A DNA stretch of 64,000 nucleotides from Carya illinoinensis (GCF_018687715.1 NC_056762.1:24026864-24090863), one strand, 5' to 3'; shown: positions 10,737-22,490, numbered from the stretch's first letter. The notes: a model not told the origin generated them from the letters alone. A program made the numbers and translations.

Positions 10737-13013
10737 TAATTTTACGTGTATTTTCACTGAAGGCGCTTTTTAATTTATTTAACATAATAGTTATTTTATT
10801 TTCAGTTATTGTATTTTAAATTGATTTTAATATATTTGATGTTGTGTTTAATTTATTTAGTCGTTTTACGGTTTTTAAAATCGTTTTCGGCGGATCAGTT
10901 TTGGTTTCCGGAGTGAGAACTGGACCTCATTTCTTTTCCCTCATCTTTTCTTTTTCTTTTCTCTTTTTCCTTTTTCTTTTCCCTTTTTCCTTCTTTTTCT
11001 TTCTTTTTCTTTCTTTTCTTCTTCTTTCTTCTCCTTTCTCTCCCGCGTACGCCGAACAGCCTCTTTTTCTCCTTCCCGTTGCGCCCCTTTGACCGCCCAG
11101 TTCTCCGCCGTCCGGCCACAGTTTAGTGCACCACCACAACCATTCTCTTCCCCTTCCACCAGAGATCATCCCCACCAATTTTCAGAGCCATTGAACCAGC
11201 CATTAGCCACCGCGAGCTGCCGGAAGTCACTGCACCTGCTCTATTTTTGCCCCTGTCGCCGGTTACTTTCGCAGCCCAGAACCGCCGCTCGCTGGTGGTG
11301 TGGCCTACACTACCCATCCAAGTTTCTTCCCCTCTCATAGGTGAACATCCCCACCAAGTTTCACCTCCATCCGAGCCACCGTTAGCCACCACGAGCTCCA
11401 CCAAGCCAAACGGTTTTTCATCGATTTCGGCACCGTCGCACCACCTTCGGCTACCATCTCTTCACAGCTTCTTCCCCCACCTCTTGCCGACCTAACCCAC
11501 CCATTTCTGGCCTCGATCCGTTGCCGGAGCAGCTCCCACGAGCTCAACTCCGTTCAGCCCCTTTTTGGCCTTCGACCGCCGTTTCCACCACCACCCACGG
11601 CCAAAACTCGTTTCCTTTAGCCTCATAAATATCTCAAGACCATTCACTATCAATTTCATGCCTTTTTTTGTCCCCGTTTGAATGTGGGTAATTTATTACC
11701 CACTGCCACAGTGTAAATTACACTGTTACGTTGTTTTTCCTCTGCCGTTTGCAACACCGCGAGCTTTCAAAAAATACCATATAGCGCTGTAAGTATTTTC
11801 CAAATCCTACTTTTAGATTTATATATATTTTACTCTTTCAATAATTAATTGTTGTTGGTTGGCTGATTCCGGACTGAGTCCGAGGAGTTCGGGGGTCGGA
11901 TGGATTGAGGACGGAGTGCTTGGTTTTGCTTGTTTGTGTTTGCTTGATTATTTGAGCCAGGAATCGTGAGTTGCATATTGTGTTTATGTGCATATTGATT
12001 TAATCGAGAAAATCCCATTTTATTGGCGTATATGGTTTTGGGTGCGTGTGTCTCACGAGCCCAAGCCGGGATGGGTTATTATCTCGGTGGAGCTCCTCTG
12101 GTCACTCGGGAGTGGATAAAACTGAGTGACATCCCCTGGGTTGTCGCAGGGCGACGACCTGATCGCACGATACGATAACGCTGTCGTGTCGACTCCGTGG
12201 TCCTTAGAGTGGCGGGGACTAGAGGATGGCCTGGCCAGGTATGCGCAGGGCGCGAGTCTGGGCATCGCTCGTTTAGGTGTCACATGCGTAGTCGTTACCT
12301 ACGGTGTGGCACAGAGCCAGGGTGTGCGGGTGATCCCTAGGGGAGATCATGGTGCATGCATAATCGGATTGTTTTTATGGTTTTCGGATGTGGGCCATTT
12401 TCTAGGAAAATGGCGATGTTGGGTTTTTGAGGCTTTTGATCCATTTTCTGGGAAAATGGTGGTTTGGGCCATTATCTGGGATATTGGCGAGGCTTGGTTT
12501 TAAGGATATGTTTTTGTGGGCCAAATGGGTTTTTGGCGTGCGTGGAAAAATATGATTTTATGGGTTTTGTGCATTGGCATCCTTTCATGCATATTGTTTG
12601 AGTTTTATATGTTTTTATCTAGTGGTGTTTGGAGTTTACTTACCTGCGGCACCATTTTTGGTACCGTAGATTTTGGTGCAGAGATCGAGGATGAGGAGGA
12701 GGAGGCTGAGCTCGAGGATGCAGCTCCGCTGGGGTGCCGTAGTTAAAGTTTAAGCTTTGTTGTTTGGTTTAAAAATAATATTTGTATCTTATAATATTTT
12801 ATTATGTAAGTTTTGAACAGCTTTGTATTAAACAAGAAAAATTATGGTACTTAGTTATTGACTTGGTTTTCGCTGCGTATTTCTCGTGCACATTCGTCGC
12901 TTATACACACACTTGGCACATGTCGATAGGATGATGACCCGTGATGTCATCGGGTCATCATCCGGACGTCTCGATTTTTCGGTGTTCGTGCGTGGGGATT
13001 TGGGGGCGTCACA
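10737..13013 (+). repeat. 5' LTR of the Gypsy element
   Basis: The LTR matches 16923-19202 throughout. It contains a CT-rich tract at about 10935-11035, a C-rich section to about 11620, and a short ORF ending in an acidic tail (12516-12746). It ends GGGGGCGTCACA. The first bases differ from the 3' LTR, which starts TGTGATGACC; here about 10 bp at the very tip are missing, leaving TAATTTTACGTG. Confidence 0.9.
12516..12746 (+). CDS. Short conserved LTR ORF: hydrophobic segment plus acidic tail
   Basis: This 76-codon frame lies near the 3' end of the LTR. It encodes a hydrophobic stretch (MILWVLCIGILSCILF, FYMFLSSGVW) and a tail rich in Glu and Asp (IEDEEEEAELED). The same frame is open in the 3' LTR (18713-18937) and in the more diverged solo LTR (33981-34274), where a 3-bp deletion keeps it in phase. 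No family is recognised. It could be a real micro-protein, or an LTR sequence constrained for another reason that happens to stay open. Confidence 0.3.
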   Translation: MGQMGFWRAWKNMILWVLCIGILSCILFEFYMFLSSGVWSLLTCGTIFGTVDFGAEIEDEEEEAELEDAAPLGCRS

Positions 13014-13015
13014 GG

Positions 13016-13027
13016 TGGTATCAGAGC
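13016..13027 (+). other. Primer-binding site, initiator tRNA-Met
   Basis: TGGTATCAGAGC lies two bases after the LTR end. It is complementary to the 3' end of plant initiator tRNA-Met, the usual primer for Tekay-type Gypsy elements. Confidence 0.92.
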
Positions 13028-13641
13028 GGTTTCGCTCTGGGTAAAATCACATGTCCCGTAGGTAGTACCAGAATATTTTTAAAGTTGTGTTTTAAAATTT
13101 ATTTTAAGTAAAGTTGCTTTTGAATATGTTTTAATTGTTTTATTTGTTTGAGCTTGTTTGCGTGTATGTATTTATTTAGTTGTGTTATTGCATGCTGGTT
13201 TCTTTTTTTTTTTTTTTTTGTTTTCTTGTTATGTGGTTTGGTTTGGGTTTTTTGGTTTTATGTTGTTGGTTTTATTTGTTTTTCTTAAAGGGGGTCAAAG
13301 GTTGTGTTGTGGCAGGAAGGCGGTCTAATCAAGGATACTATTATTAGGCAAGAACATTTAGTGTAGTAGGCTTGAATTTTTAGCGATGTGGTTTGCTTGT
13401 ATGATGTTGAGGTCTAAAGGGAATGTCATGGTTTAGGCAATCTTTGTAAGGCGGGAACTCACGTAGCAATGAGGAGAGGGATTAGCTTTAAGTCGCTTAA
13501 GATGATTGAGGTCAAGGTTTTGTAGAATTTATGTAACGAGGCTATAGGATAGGAGAGTGTAGGTTCAGCGAACTTTAAGGATGTGTTTAAGGGAATTTTG
13601 TTTAAGGATTGGGGTCTATTGCCACTGTGACCTAGTAGTGC

Positions 13642-14331
13642 TTTAAGAAAGAATTTAATGATCGCTTCTTTCCCGCTTCAGTGAGGCGGCAAAAAGTAAG
13701 AGAGTTCTCAAGCTTAGTCCAAGGGAGCATGACCGTGGAACAATACGCCCGAAAGTTTATAGAACTTGGGCGATTTGCTCCCCACCTCATCGCCTCGGAG
13801 GAGATGTAGGCAGAGCGTTTCCAGGAGGGTCTACGTTCTGATATACGCCGAATGGTGGTTAGCCACCGGATATCCACTTTTCAGGATTTAGTAGATGTGG
13901 TCACTCTTGTAGAGCGAGAGAATAATCTGAATATGGGCTCCCCTTCAGGACAAAAGAGGCGGAGTTTTACTGGTGAAGGAAGTAGTTTGGGTTCGCCTAA
14001 GAAGTTTGTTCAGCGGGCTGGGACTCGACCACAAGTAGCCTCGGGAGTGCATATGGGAGGATGAGTGCCAGTTTGTGGAAGATGTAATAGAGCTCACAGA
14101 GGCGAGTGTCATCCGGGTAGTAACCAATGTTTTGAGTGCGGTCAGACAGGGCATTTTGCTCGTAAATGCCCTAGTCGAGTTCAAGAAAACCGTGGAGCTC
14201 GTCGTAGTGGTAGAGCTAACCAGAGGCATTTGGCTCGGGCTCGAATGTACGCAATGACTCCTAGTACCATTGGAGGCGAGGTTACAGAGATTCAGAATGC
14301 TGGAGTCATGGCAGGTAGGGGTCTAATTTAA
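13642..14331 (+). pseudogene. Gypsy gag (capsid and zinc knuckle), broken
   Basis: Gag forms the virus-like particle that packages element RNA. One frame runs from about 13642 (FKKEFNDRFFP) through a retrotransposon gag core (SMTVEQYARKFIEL, FAPHLI) to a basic region and a zinc knuckle, CFECGQTGHFARKC (CX2CX4HX4C), preceded by a second Cys/His cluster (CGRCNRAHRGEC). Stops occur at 13807 (TAG) and 14062 (TGA, probably from CGA). The frame ends at a TAA at 14329 exactly where protease should begin in a gag-pol element. The N-terminal part before 13642 is not recognisable. Confidence 0.85.
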
Positions 14332-16908
14332 TCCTTCGTGATGAATGCCTTGTGGGGTTTTGTTTTCTTTTATATATGTATATTATCGAGGCTTGGAGAG
14401 AGTGGCATGATCTGGGTGATCTTTTAGGGAAGTAGAATAATTGAGTTCTTTAGTTCCGTGGAGTTTATGAAATGGTCTATAGCGTAGTAGTTTGTAAGTT
14501 CAACAAATTTCAAGGATAGATTTTATGAAATTTCATTAAAGTTTTAAAGTTTGGGACCTTATAGATTTTAGGAAAATAAGTTTATGGTAATTAAGGTGTT
14601 AGGTTCGACAAGCTTTGGGAGGAAATAATTAAGTTTCGAGTTTTAGATTTCGTGATTCGGATGAGTAATTTGGTGGCAAATAGGGCTCTAGATTTTACAA
14701 GCTTTTAAGGTGAATGTTTCGGATTAAAGCCACCAATCTTGAGAATTTCAAAAAATGATTTATTATCTAGTAATGTTTTAGAATTTGAAGGATTTGAGAG
14801 TCAATTTTCTTTTATGCAATGTAAGTTTCTTGATCTTAGAAGTTCCGGAAGATGATTCTTATTTGATTTAAGGTTTTAGAATTGCAGAGTTGAATGACTG
14901 ATTTATAATAAGAGTTGAGTTCTTAGTTTTACAGACTTAGTGCTGTAGCTTGATCTACTCTAGTGAGTGATGAGTTTGTAACCATTAAAATGGGGTTGAT
15001 TAAAGTTGAGTTGTTGATATGAAAATTGTTCTAGAGTAGATTTCTTTGAGGATTGGAGGTAATGACCTAGTGCATGTATTTCTTTGAGGATTGAAGATAT
15101 CGAGCTAGTTTAGAAAATAATTATTGTTAACTCGAGGTTGTAGTGGCAGATTTTAGGAAATGATTCTATTGATTCGAAAGATATAAGTCCATCAGGGTGT
15201 TGGAAATAGTAGATTTTGTGTTGGTATTAAATACGATTGAATTTGAGGCTATACGATCAGTAGACTTTTAGGAATGGATTCTTAGCAAGTTTAAGGTCAT
15301 TCTCGGTACCAAACTTTAAGCAATGGGTAGTTGCTGATTTAAGGATATAAGTTGAGTAGATTCAGGAATGATTCTTGTTGAGTTGAGGATATAAGTCTAC
15401 GTGATGGAAATGTGATAATGGATCACTTGTACGTTTGAATGATTTGTGGTGTTGGCTAAGAGTACATGAGATCAATGAGTAGTAATGGTAAGTACATATG
15501 GATTTCGGGGAGTGTTGGTTCTAGTCTCATCCATTTTTAGCTTGGTAGGAGTTGAAGAGGAATCTGTGTGGTAATATTAAATTCAAGAGATTTTGGCTTT
15601 GAGTTGTTTGGTAAGTTGAACGGAATGTGCAGTCGAAGTGGGTTACCCATTGGGATGATGGTTTGAAACGACTGTTGTGTTTAGCTTGAAAATTAATTGT
15701 GACTTGAAGTCATATGAATTTATATTGGTGAGGCTATATTTTTCTTTGGAGATCAAGTATCCAGTTGGGAGAATTGAGGATATGGTTATTTAACTTGAAA
15801 AGAGATCGTTAGGTCACCATATGTGGTGTATGAAGTAATAAATCTTGGAAGTTGAAATTTATGCATCAAAGGTGGGTAGCATGATCATATGTATGAAGTA
15901 ATAAAGCAGTAGGATCCTTGAATGTTGTTTAATAGTTTTTGATGGATTGAAGATTTAAACAGTATGACCTATCTTGAGATGTTTTTTTTTGTGAAGTGCT
16001 ATTAAGGAATTAGTTGTGCTAAAACTAAAGTTTTTGAGAGTACAAGTAGGTGGGTGAGTTACCAAGAGTGTTTCGATTATGTCTAGGTGAAGTCAGTGGT
16101 AGTTTATAGCGTGTGAGTTATTGCAAGATTAGATGTTATTCATAATATAGGTAATGAGTTTGAAGTATGGGATATCGGATAGAAGTTATAAGCGCTCTCG
16201 TTGGTTGGCCGGGAAGGACTTGGGCCTTTTGGAGATGTTCCTTATCTTCAGGAGAGACAGGTGTATTTTAGGATGATGCTACGTGTTTTCAAATTGGGGC
16301 CTAGAGGTTGATTAGTACTGGTTTCCATCATCAATTAATAGATGTATTTTTGCGGAATGTTGGTTTTCATTTAGGGCAGCGATGGCCAATTGAGGAACGA
16401 GTGGAGATTTATGGTTTTTTTTTAGGTATATGATTTTCTATGGAAAGGTGGTAAAGCTTTTCTTGTGATTAGGTGTGGATTGAGCTTATACTTCATGATA
16501 TTAATTTTTGAGGACATAGCCTTTATGTATGTTGGTGAGTTATCAGAGTGCGCGCGAAAGCATGATTTTTGGAGATTTTTAGAAATTCAAATTTTGTATC
16601 GATTTTGAGGAATTAGTAGTAATTCGGAGTTTTAATGGGAGATTAATCTTTTGGTCGTGCAAATTTTATTTATTGATGGTTAATTTCGGGAAGTGGCTAT
16701 TAAGTTACCAAAGTTGGAATGGGATGAAAGTTTGGAAGGTAAAGTAGAGACGTCGTGGATATTAGCAATTTATGGTGTGAAGTTAATAACCATTGGTTTT
16801 GTTGGGAGTTGTCGATGTTATGTATCTCTCCTACATGTTCGTAGTTGTATCTTGTATTTGTTTGGCGTTGATGGTTGATCTTGCAAATTTTGAGGACGAA
16901 ATTTGTTT
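14332..16908 (+). other. Internal filler region without pol
   Basis: In an autonomous Gypsy element this span would carry protease, reverse transcriptase, RNase H and integrase. I find no YVDD-like, HHCC or other pol motif in any frame, and no open frame longer than about 60 codons except a weak one at 16693-16878. The composition (many TTGAGG, GATATAAGT and GGATT runs) differs from both the LTR and gag. It is either unrelated filler, as in other non-autonomous elements, or pol decayed beyond recognition. Filler seems likelier because the adjacent gag is well preserved. Confidence 0.6.
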
Positions 16909-16922
16909 TTAAGGGGGGAGGA
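16909..16922 (+). other. Polypurine tract
   Basis: A purine run (AAGGGGGGAGGA) lies directly before the 3' LTR start TGTGATGACC. It follows a GAGGACGAAAT-like motif typical of the end of chromovirus pol, which may be all that remains of that region. It would prime plus-strand synthesis. Confidence 0.85.
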
Positions 16923-19202
16923 TGTGATGACCTGTTTTTATGTGTATTTTCATTGAAGGTGCTTTTTAATTTATTTAACATAATAGTTCTTTTATTTTAA
17001 ATTATTGTATTTTAAATTGATTTTAATTTATTTGATGTTGTTTTTAATTTATTTAGTCGTTTTATGGTTTTTAAAATCGTTTTCGATGGATCAGTTTTGG
17101 TTTCCGGAGTGAGGACTGGACCTCATTTCTTTTCCCCCATCTTTTCTTTTTCTTTTCTCTTTTTCCTTTTTCTTTTTCCTTTTTCCTTCTTTTTCTTTCT
17201 CTTTCTTTCTTTTCTTCTTCTTTCTTCTCCTTTCTCTCCCGCGTACGCCGAACAGCCTCTTTTTCTCCTTCTCGTCGCCGCCCCTTTGACCGCCCAGTTC
17301 TTCGCCGTCCGGCCACTGTTTAGTGCACCGCCACCACCATTCTCTTCCCCTTCCACTAGAGATCATCCCCACCAATTTTCAGAGCCATCGGACCAGCCGT
17401 TAGCCACCGCGAGCCGCCAGAAGTAATTGAACCTGTTCTGTTTTTGCCCCTGTCGCCGGTTGCTTTCGCAGCCCAGAACCGCCGCTCGCTGGCAGCGTGG
17501 CCTACACCACCCACCCAGTTTTCTTCCCCTCTCACAGGTGAACATCCCCACCAAGTTTCACCTCCATCCGAGCCACCGTTAGCCACCACGAGCTCCACCA
17601 AGCCACACGGTTTTTCACCGATTCCGGCACCGTCGCACCACCTTCGGCCACCATCTCTTCACAGCTTCTTCCCCCACCTCTTGCCGACCTAACCCACCCA
17701 TTTCCGGCCTCGATCCATTGCCGGAGCAGCTCCCACGAGCTCAACTCCGTTCAGCCCCTTTTTGGCCTTCGACCGCCATTTCCACCACCACCCACGACCA
17801 AAACTCATTTCCTTTAGCCTCATAAATATCTCAAGACCATTCCCTATCAATTTCGTGCCTTCGTTGGTCCCCGTTCGAAAGTGGGTAATTTATTACCCAC
17901 GGCCACAGTGCAAATTACACTGTTACGTTGCTTTTCCTGTGCCGTTTGTAATGCCGGGAGCTTTCAAAAAATACCATATAGCACTGTAAGTATTTTCCAA
18001 ACCCTAATTTTAGATTTAAATATATTTTTCTCTTTCAATAATTAATTATTGTTGGTTGGCTGATTCCGGACTGAGTCCGAGGAGTTTGGAGGTCGGATGG
18101 ATTGAGGACGGAGTGCTTGGTTTTGCTTGTTTGTGTTTGCTTGATTTTTTGAGCCAGGAGGCGTGAATTGCATATTGTGTTTATGTGCATATTGATTTAA
18201 TCGAAAAAATTCCGTTTTATTGGTGTATATGGTTTTGGGTGCGTGTGTCTCACGAGCCCAAGCCGGAATGGGTTATTATCTCGGTGGAGCTCCTCTGGTC
18301 ACTCGGGAGTGGATAAAACTGAGTGACATCCCCTGGGTTGTCGCAGGGCGATGACCGGATCGCACGATACAGTAACGCTATCGTGTCGACTCCGTGGTCC
18401 CTAGAGTGGCGGGGACTAGAGGATGGCCTGGCCACGTTCGCGCGGGGCGCGATTCTGGGCATCGCTCGTTTAGGTGTCACATGCGTAGTCGTTACCTTCG
18501 GTGTGGCACAGAGTCAGGGTGTGCCGGTGATCCCTAGGGGAGATCATGGTGCATGCATAACCGGATTGTTTTTATGGTTTTCGGATGTGGGCCATTTTAT
18601 GGGAAAATGGCGATGTTGGGTTTTCGAGGCTTTTGATCCATTTTCTGGGAAAATGGTGGTTTGGGCCATTATCTAGGATAATGGCGAGGCTTGGTTTTAA
18701 GGATATGTTTTTGTGGGCCAAATGGGTTTTTGGCGTGCGTGGAAAAATATGATTTTATGGGTTTTGTGCATTGGCATCCTTTCATGTATATTGTTTGAGT
18801 TTTATATGTTTTTATCTAGTGGTGTTTGGAGTTTACTTACCTGCGGCACCATTTTTGGTACCGTAGATTTTGGTGCAGAGATCGAGGATGAGGAGGAGGA
18901 GGCTGAGCCCGAGGATGCGGCTCCGCCGGGGTGCTGAAGTTAAAGTTTAAACTTTGTTGTTTGGTTTAAAAATAATATTTGTATCTTGTAATATTTTATT
19001 ATGTAAGTTTTGAACAGCTTTGTATTAAACAAGAAAAATTTTGGTACTTAGTTATTGACTTGCTTTTCGCTGCGTATTTTTCGTGCACATTCGTCGCTTA
19101 TACACACACTTGGCACACGTCGATAGGATGATGACCCGTGATGTCATCATCCGGACGTCTCGATTTTCCCGAGTTCATGCGTGGGAATTTGGGGGCGTCA
19201 CA
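16923..19202 (+). repeat. 3' LTR of the Gypsy element
   Basis: The LTR runs from TGTGATGACC to GGGCGTCACA, giving TGTGA/TCACA inverted tips. By eye it agrees with the 5' LTR over its length with scattered single-base differences. The short acidic-tail ORF is intact here as well (18713-18937). The target duplication ATAAA follows at 19203. Confidence 0.92.
18713..18937 (+). CDS. Short conserved LTR ORF, 3' LTR copy
   Basis: This is the counterpart of 12516-12746, 74 codons long. The hydrophobic part is identical by eye, and the acidic tail reads IEDEEEEAEPEDAAPPGC before TGA. See the entry at 12516 for interpretation. Confidence 0.3.
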   Translation: MGQMGFWRAWKNMILWVLCIGILSCILFEFYMFLSSGVWSLLTCGTIFGTVDFGAEIEDEEEEAEPEDAAPPGC

Positions 19203-20291
19203 ATAAATTTTTTTAACAAAGGATAATGCTAGGACCACCAAGAAAACCAACCCATCGAGCAATTGTACCGACAGTGCAATTTGTTTTTTTTTTGGAAGCA
19301 TTTTATATATATATTTTAAATACAAAAAATAAAATAAAAAACACAAAAATAAAAAATAAACAAACACAAATCCTAGAAAATAAAAAATAAAAATAAAATA
19401 ATTCTGTAAAAACCCACAGCTGAATTCACCATTCCGTTGTGGTAATCAAAACCAAAAAGCATAGTTAAAGGCCTTGGATGTTAGTGTCATATGCAGAGTC
19501 AAAAGTAACAATCTCATCAAAATGGGCATAATCAATTATCATTTGAGCTTAGTATATTTGTTTATATAAGTTATTTTTCATATCTGGAGACTTGGGTAAA
19601 TAAAGATGATTTTCTTTTGCAAGATAAGGGAACCTAATATTTACCTGTTAAGACAAGGAATAATAATCTGTGCGATCATCAGAAAATAAGAGAATGTATC
19701 ATCTTTGATAACGAGTCCGACTCCAATCGTGGCACTCTAGAGTCTAGACTAAAGATTTCCTACAAACATTTATGATTGCTGTGACACAGACACTTGAGCA
19801 TTGAATTGTCAGCCTTTGATTTTCAACCAGTATAAAAACCAATCCTCTCATCTTTGGGAATCACAATACTAGGGAAATTCACATTTGCAAGGATCCATTC
19901 CAATCTGAAAAAAGTAAAAGTAATTAGTTCATACGGGAGAAAACAGGAACAAAAAATTGAAAGGAAATTGGCATATACATTGAAATCAAATGGGTTAAAA
20001 GGAATGGTAGATACAAGTCTAGGACATATAAGTCTCGTACACTCCATTTGGAAAAAAAAAAAAAATTTGAGACTCGCCATCAAAAATGGATTTTTTAGGT
20101 GGGTCCCACTTTTCTTTTCCAGAAGGCCTGCATGGGGATGGCCTAGGATTGAACAAATCATTTTTCAAAATAAAAATTCTATTCATCATCCCACACACCA
20201 CACATCCTACTTTTTTTTCTCTTACCAAATATGTGGTATATGGATGATGTGTATAATAATTCAATTAGTTTAAGAAGAATAAAATAAAAAT
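19203..20291 (-). repeat. Duplicated locus, copy A, with candidate pseudo-exons
   Basis: About 19400-19475 matches 54890-54950 in the second copy of the locus. On the minus strand both copies keep one frame open through GFDYHNGMVN (here) or GFDYHKGMVN (there), with preceding RPL shared. A second candidate exon lies at 19736-19645: it follows an AG, keeps one frame open (IGVGLVIKDDTFSYF) and ends in CAG followed by GTAAAT, a plausible donor. I cannot name the protein. About 20060-20285 is a short MITE-like element (TACCAAATATGTGGTATATGG...TTAGTTTAAGAAGAATAAA) with a relative at 40480-40565. Confidence 0.35.
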
Positions 20292-20418
20292 TGTTGAGGG
20301 AAAAATGAGCGTATTGGCATATTCTTGTGAAAACCTATGTAAAATAGTGTTGTAACATGTGTTGTTGTGGAAAGGCTTGAAGCGTGCTTGAAGTGTGCCC
20401 GTTATTGGTCAGAACACG

Positions 20419-20702
20419 TGACTTCGCTCGACCCTCGCTCAACAGGGTGCTCGAGCGAACTTAGGTAGATTGCACCACTCGACCCTCGCTCGACATGCAG
20501 CTCGAGCGAATTTAAGCAGATTGCACCACTTGACCCTCGCTCGATACTGAGCTCGAGCGAACTTAGGCAGAGTCAACCGCTCAACCCTCGCTCGACACTG
20601 AGCTCGAGCGAAACCAGACAGAGTGTGTTGCTCGAACTCACTCGACTTTGAGCTCGAGCGAACTCAGGCAGATTTTGGCGCTCGACCTTCGCTCGAGCCA
20701 AT
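20419..20702. repeat. 51-bp tandem repeat, five units, in the LTR U3
   Basis: GCTCGAGCGA occurs at 20449, 20500, 20551, 20602 and 20652, spaced 51, 51, 51 and 50 bp. A shorter partial unit (GCTCGAGCCA) follows near 20690. Each unit carries CTCGACCCTCGCTCGA and then the CTCGAG palindrome, so units can fold into hairpins. The array ends about 55 bp before the TATA box, the position of an enhancer. Confidence 0.92.
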
Positions 20703-20754
20703 GTTCCAGATCTCTTACAATGTAGGGTTTTGAAGCACCTCATTTGATGGGAAC

Positions 20755-20762
20755 TATAAATA
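20755..20762 (+). promoter_or_regulatory. TATA box of the solo LTR
   Basis: TATAAATA lies downstream of the 51-bp array and about 600 bp before the LTR end, fitting a U3 promoter. About 50 bp later the sequence becomes leader-like (AATCAGAGCAAAAACCCTC). Confidence 0.6.
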
Positions 20763-21361
20763 GAACAACTTAACTTCTGTTCTAAGTGTGGAGAATCAGA
20801 GCAAAAACCCTCAGGGCCTCCAAGAACTTCTTAGAGCAAACTCTCTCCCATGTGGTTGATTCTCTCTTGGATAAACATTTATCCACCACAACACATTCAA
20901 AATCAACTCTTACTTGAGTCCATTGAAGTGGACATTTTTTATGGCCGGAAGAGTCCAGAGCTGCTATTGATGCAGAGATCGAGAGGTTCTCGTGGGAAAC
21001 TATAGGAAGGTCAGAGTTCCGACACTACATGCGTGTAGAGATCGAGTGGGTCACTCGTGGTGTTGCAAGCCAAGTTTAGCTACTACAAAGGTTTTGTGAG
21101 TGTCTCTAAATTGGTTGTAATGAACTAAAATTTCTATAGTGGATTTGAGGTGGTGTCTTACACCCAGAGTGGTTTTAGATTTTGAAGATGTTCTTCAAAT
21201 GAGTTTCCACTCCGTGATCAAAATCATGTGTTGATTATTTGTGTTATTTGATTCATTTATTAACTGCTTGTTTGTCTAATTTTCAAAATGCCATAAAAAT
21301 TGGATTACACCTATTCACCCCTCCTCTAGGTGTAGTGTTGTGTAGAACCACTGTTTTTTCA

Positions 21362-22490
21362 AAAATAAATGTGATATGTGATATGTCGAGTTGATGAGTC
21401 ACAAAGCTCTTTTCAAAATAAATAGGTTAATTCATTTGGCAGCAAATGAGTTAAAATAGTAATTCCAAAGCCCTTACGAAAAGTGAAAGACACCCTCCTT
21501 GAACCCCTCCTGATCATGCTGTCATTTACCAAATCAATATGTAAACAAAAGATTATCGACTTGCCATCAAGTAAGTGTATAAAAAATTGAGAGAGAGAGA
21601 GACAGTTATTCAATCTGATCCAATAGTTTCTCCTAAGCAATTACAAACTATATTAACTTTACAAAAAGAGGCTCACAAGGGGGGTGCAAGAGGGGCCTGA
21701 ACAGAACCCATAACCAATGCACGAAAATAGTTGCGCATATAGCTCAAACTAAAATTTTGAAACATGGGGCCAAAGGATCAAATCAAGAAATTTCTCACAA
21801 GCTAAAGGAAAGAGGCCAGCTAGAGCAGCAGTGGTGCCAATGGCAATAGCCACAAAAGGCATAAGACAATACTGCTGGAGGAGGTTACAGACAAGGTATA
21901 CTGGGGTAGCCTTTTCACTCCATGGGAGGGTTGTTGCACTTTAAGGGAGCCAACAAAAAACGGCTGAAGTGTCATCAAATGCATCGAATGAGTGGTAAGA
22001 AGTGACCTTCCATCTGGGCTCATTAAAAGACTACCAAGCAGCCACCTAGATGTATTGTTGACGGTAAATCTTGTTGGCAAGGGGAAGAACATGCACAAAT
22101 CGTCAAGACAATTTCTGTTGAGATGATGTAGGAGTTCCACAAGTGTCGATGGCCAAGCATGGGGCAAGGATGCACATAAAAAGACTCAATCCAGTAGAGA
22201 AAAGGCTGGGATCAAGCCCAAGGAGGCGCAAGATCAGCGAAATTGGCTAGGGATATATCTGATGGAGAAAAAAAGTGAAGAAGAAAAAGGACTAAAAGGA
22301 AGGGTTGAAGAGAAGGGAAAGTGAGAAGAGAGGTAAGGAAAAGGGAAGAGGAGGGAGAGGGAAGGAAGGGAGGGCGGTTGGGGCCATGCAGAAAACATAT
22401 GGTGTAGGTACCTTACAAAGTGGGTGGGGGGAGAGATAGGTACTCTCAAGAAAAAGCTCTTAAAATTGAAATAGCAACATTTCATTTACT
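21362..22490 (-). other. Unassigned region with a long minus-strand frame
   Basis: A 115-codon minus-strand frame at 21820-22167 encodes a hydrophobic, Leu/Ser-rich peptide with PDGRSLLTTHSMHLM and a strongly hydrophobic end (IVLCLLWLLPLAPLLL). It may be a pseudo-exon of the locus whose other candidates lie at 19645, 23340 and 40115, but I recognise no family and see no convincing splice sites. Positions 22260-22375 are a GA-rich low-complexity tract. Confidence 0.2.

Larger units (their letters stand above)
10737..19202 (+). mobile_element. Non-autonomous Gypsy (TR-GAG-like) retrotransposon
   Basis: Two long direct repeats of about 2.28 kb flank an internal region of about 3.9 kb. Right after the 5' LTR is a TGGTATCAGAGC primer site, then a gag relic, then about 2.6 kb with no reverse transcriptase, RNase H or integrase that I can recognise, then a purine tract and the 3' LTR. 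The gag resembles the Tekay/Del chromovirus type. The target duplication reads ATAAA (10732-10736 and 19203-19207). Because pol is absent, mobility would depend on an autonomous relative. A solo LTR of the same family lies at 32568-34540. Confidence 0.85.
20292..21361 (+). mobile_element. Solo LTR, probably Copia, TSD AAAAT
   Basis: The LTR runs from TGTTGAGGG to TTTTTTCA and is flanked by AAAAT at 20287-20291 and 21362-21366. No internal domain accompanies it, so it is a product of LTR-LTR recombination. It contains a 51-bp tandem repeat, a TATA box at 20755 and a CACCCCTCCTCTAGGTG segment near its 3' end, a layout common in Copia LTRs. The superfamily call is inference. Confidence 0.82.

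Noticed and set aside
10844..11178. Several overlapping ORFs rich in Lys, Arg and Phe (also at 17064-17375 and 32676-33195)
   Set aside because: They come from the CT-rich tract of the Gypsy LTR in different frames; low complexity and repeated in each LTR copy.
12126..12503. 125-codon LTR frame (also 18323-18676)
   Set aside because: It is open in two nearly identical LTRs only; in the diverged solo LTR the corresponding stretch is rearranged and not open, so there is no sign of coding constraint.
20419..20702. Possible CRISPR array
   Set aside because: Whole 51-bp units repeat without unique spacers, inside a plant LTR.
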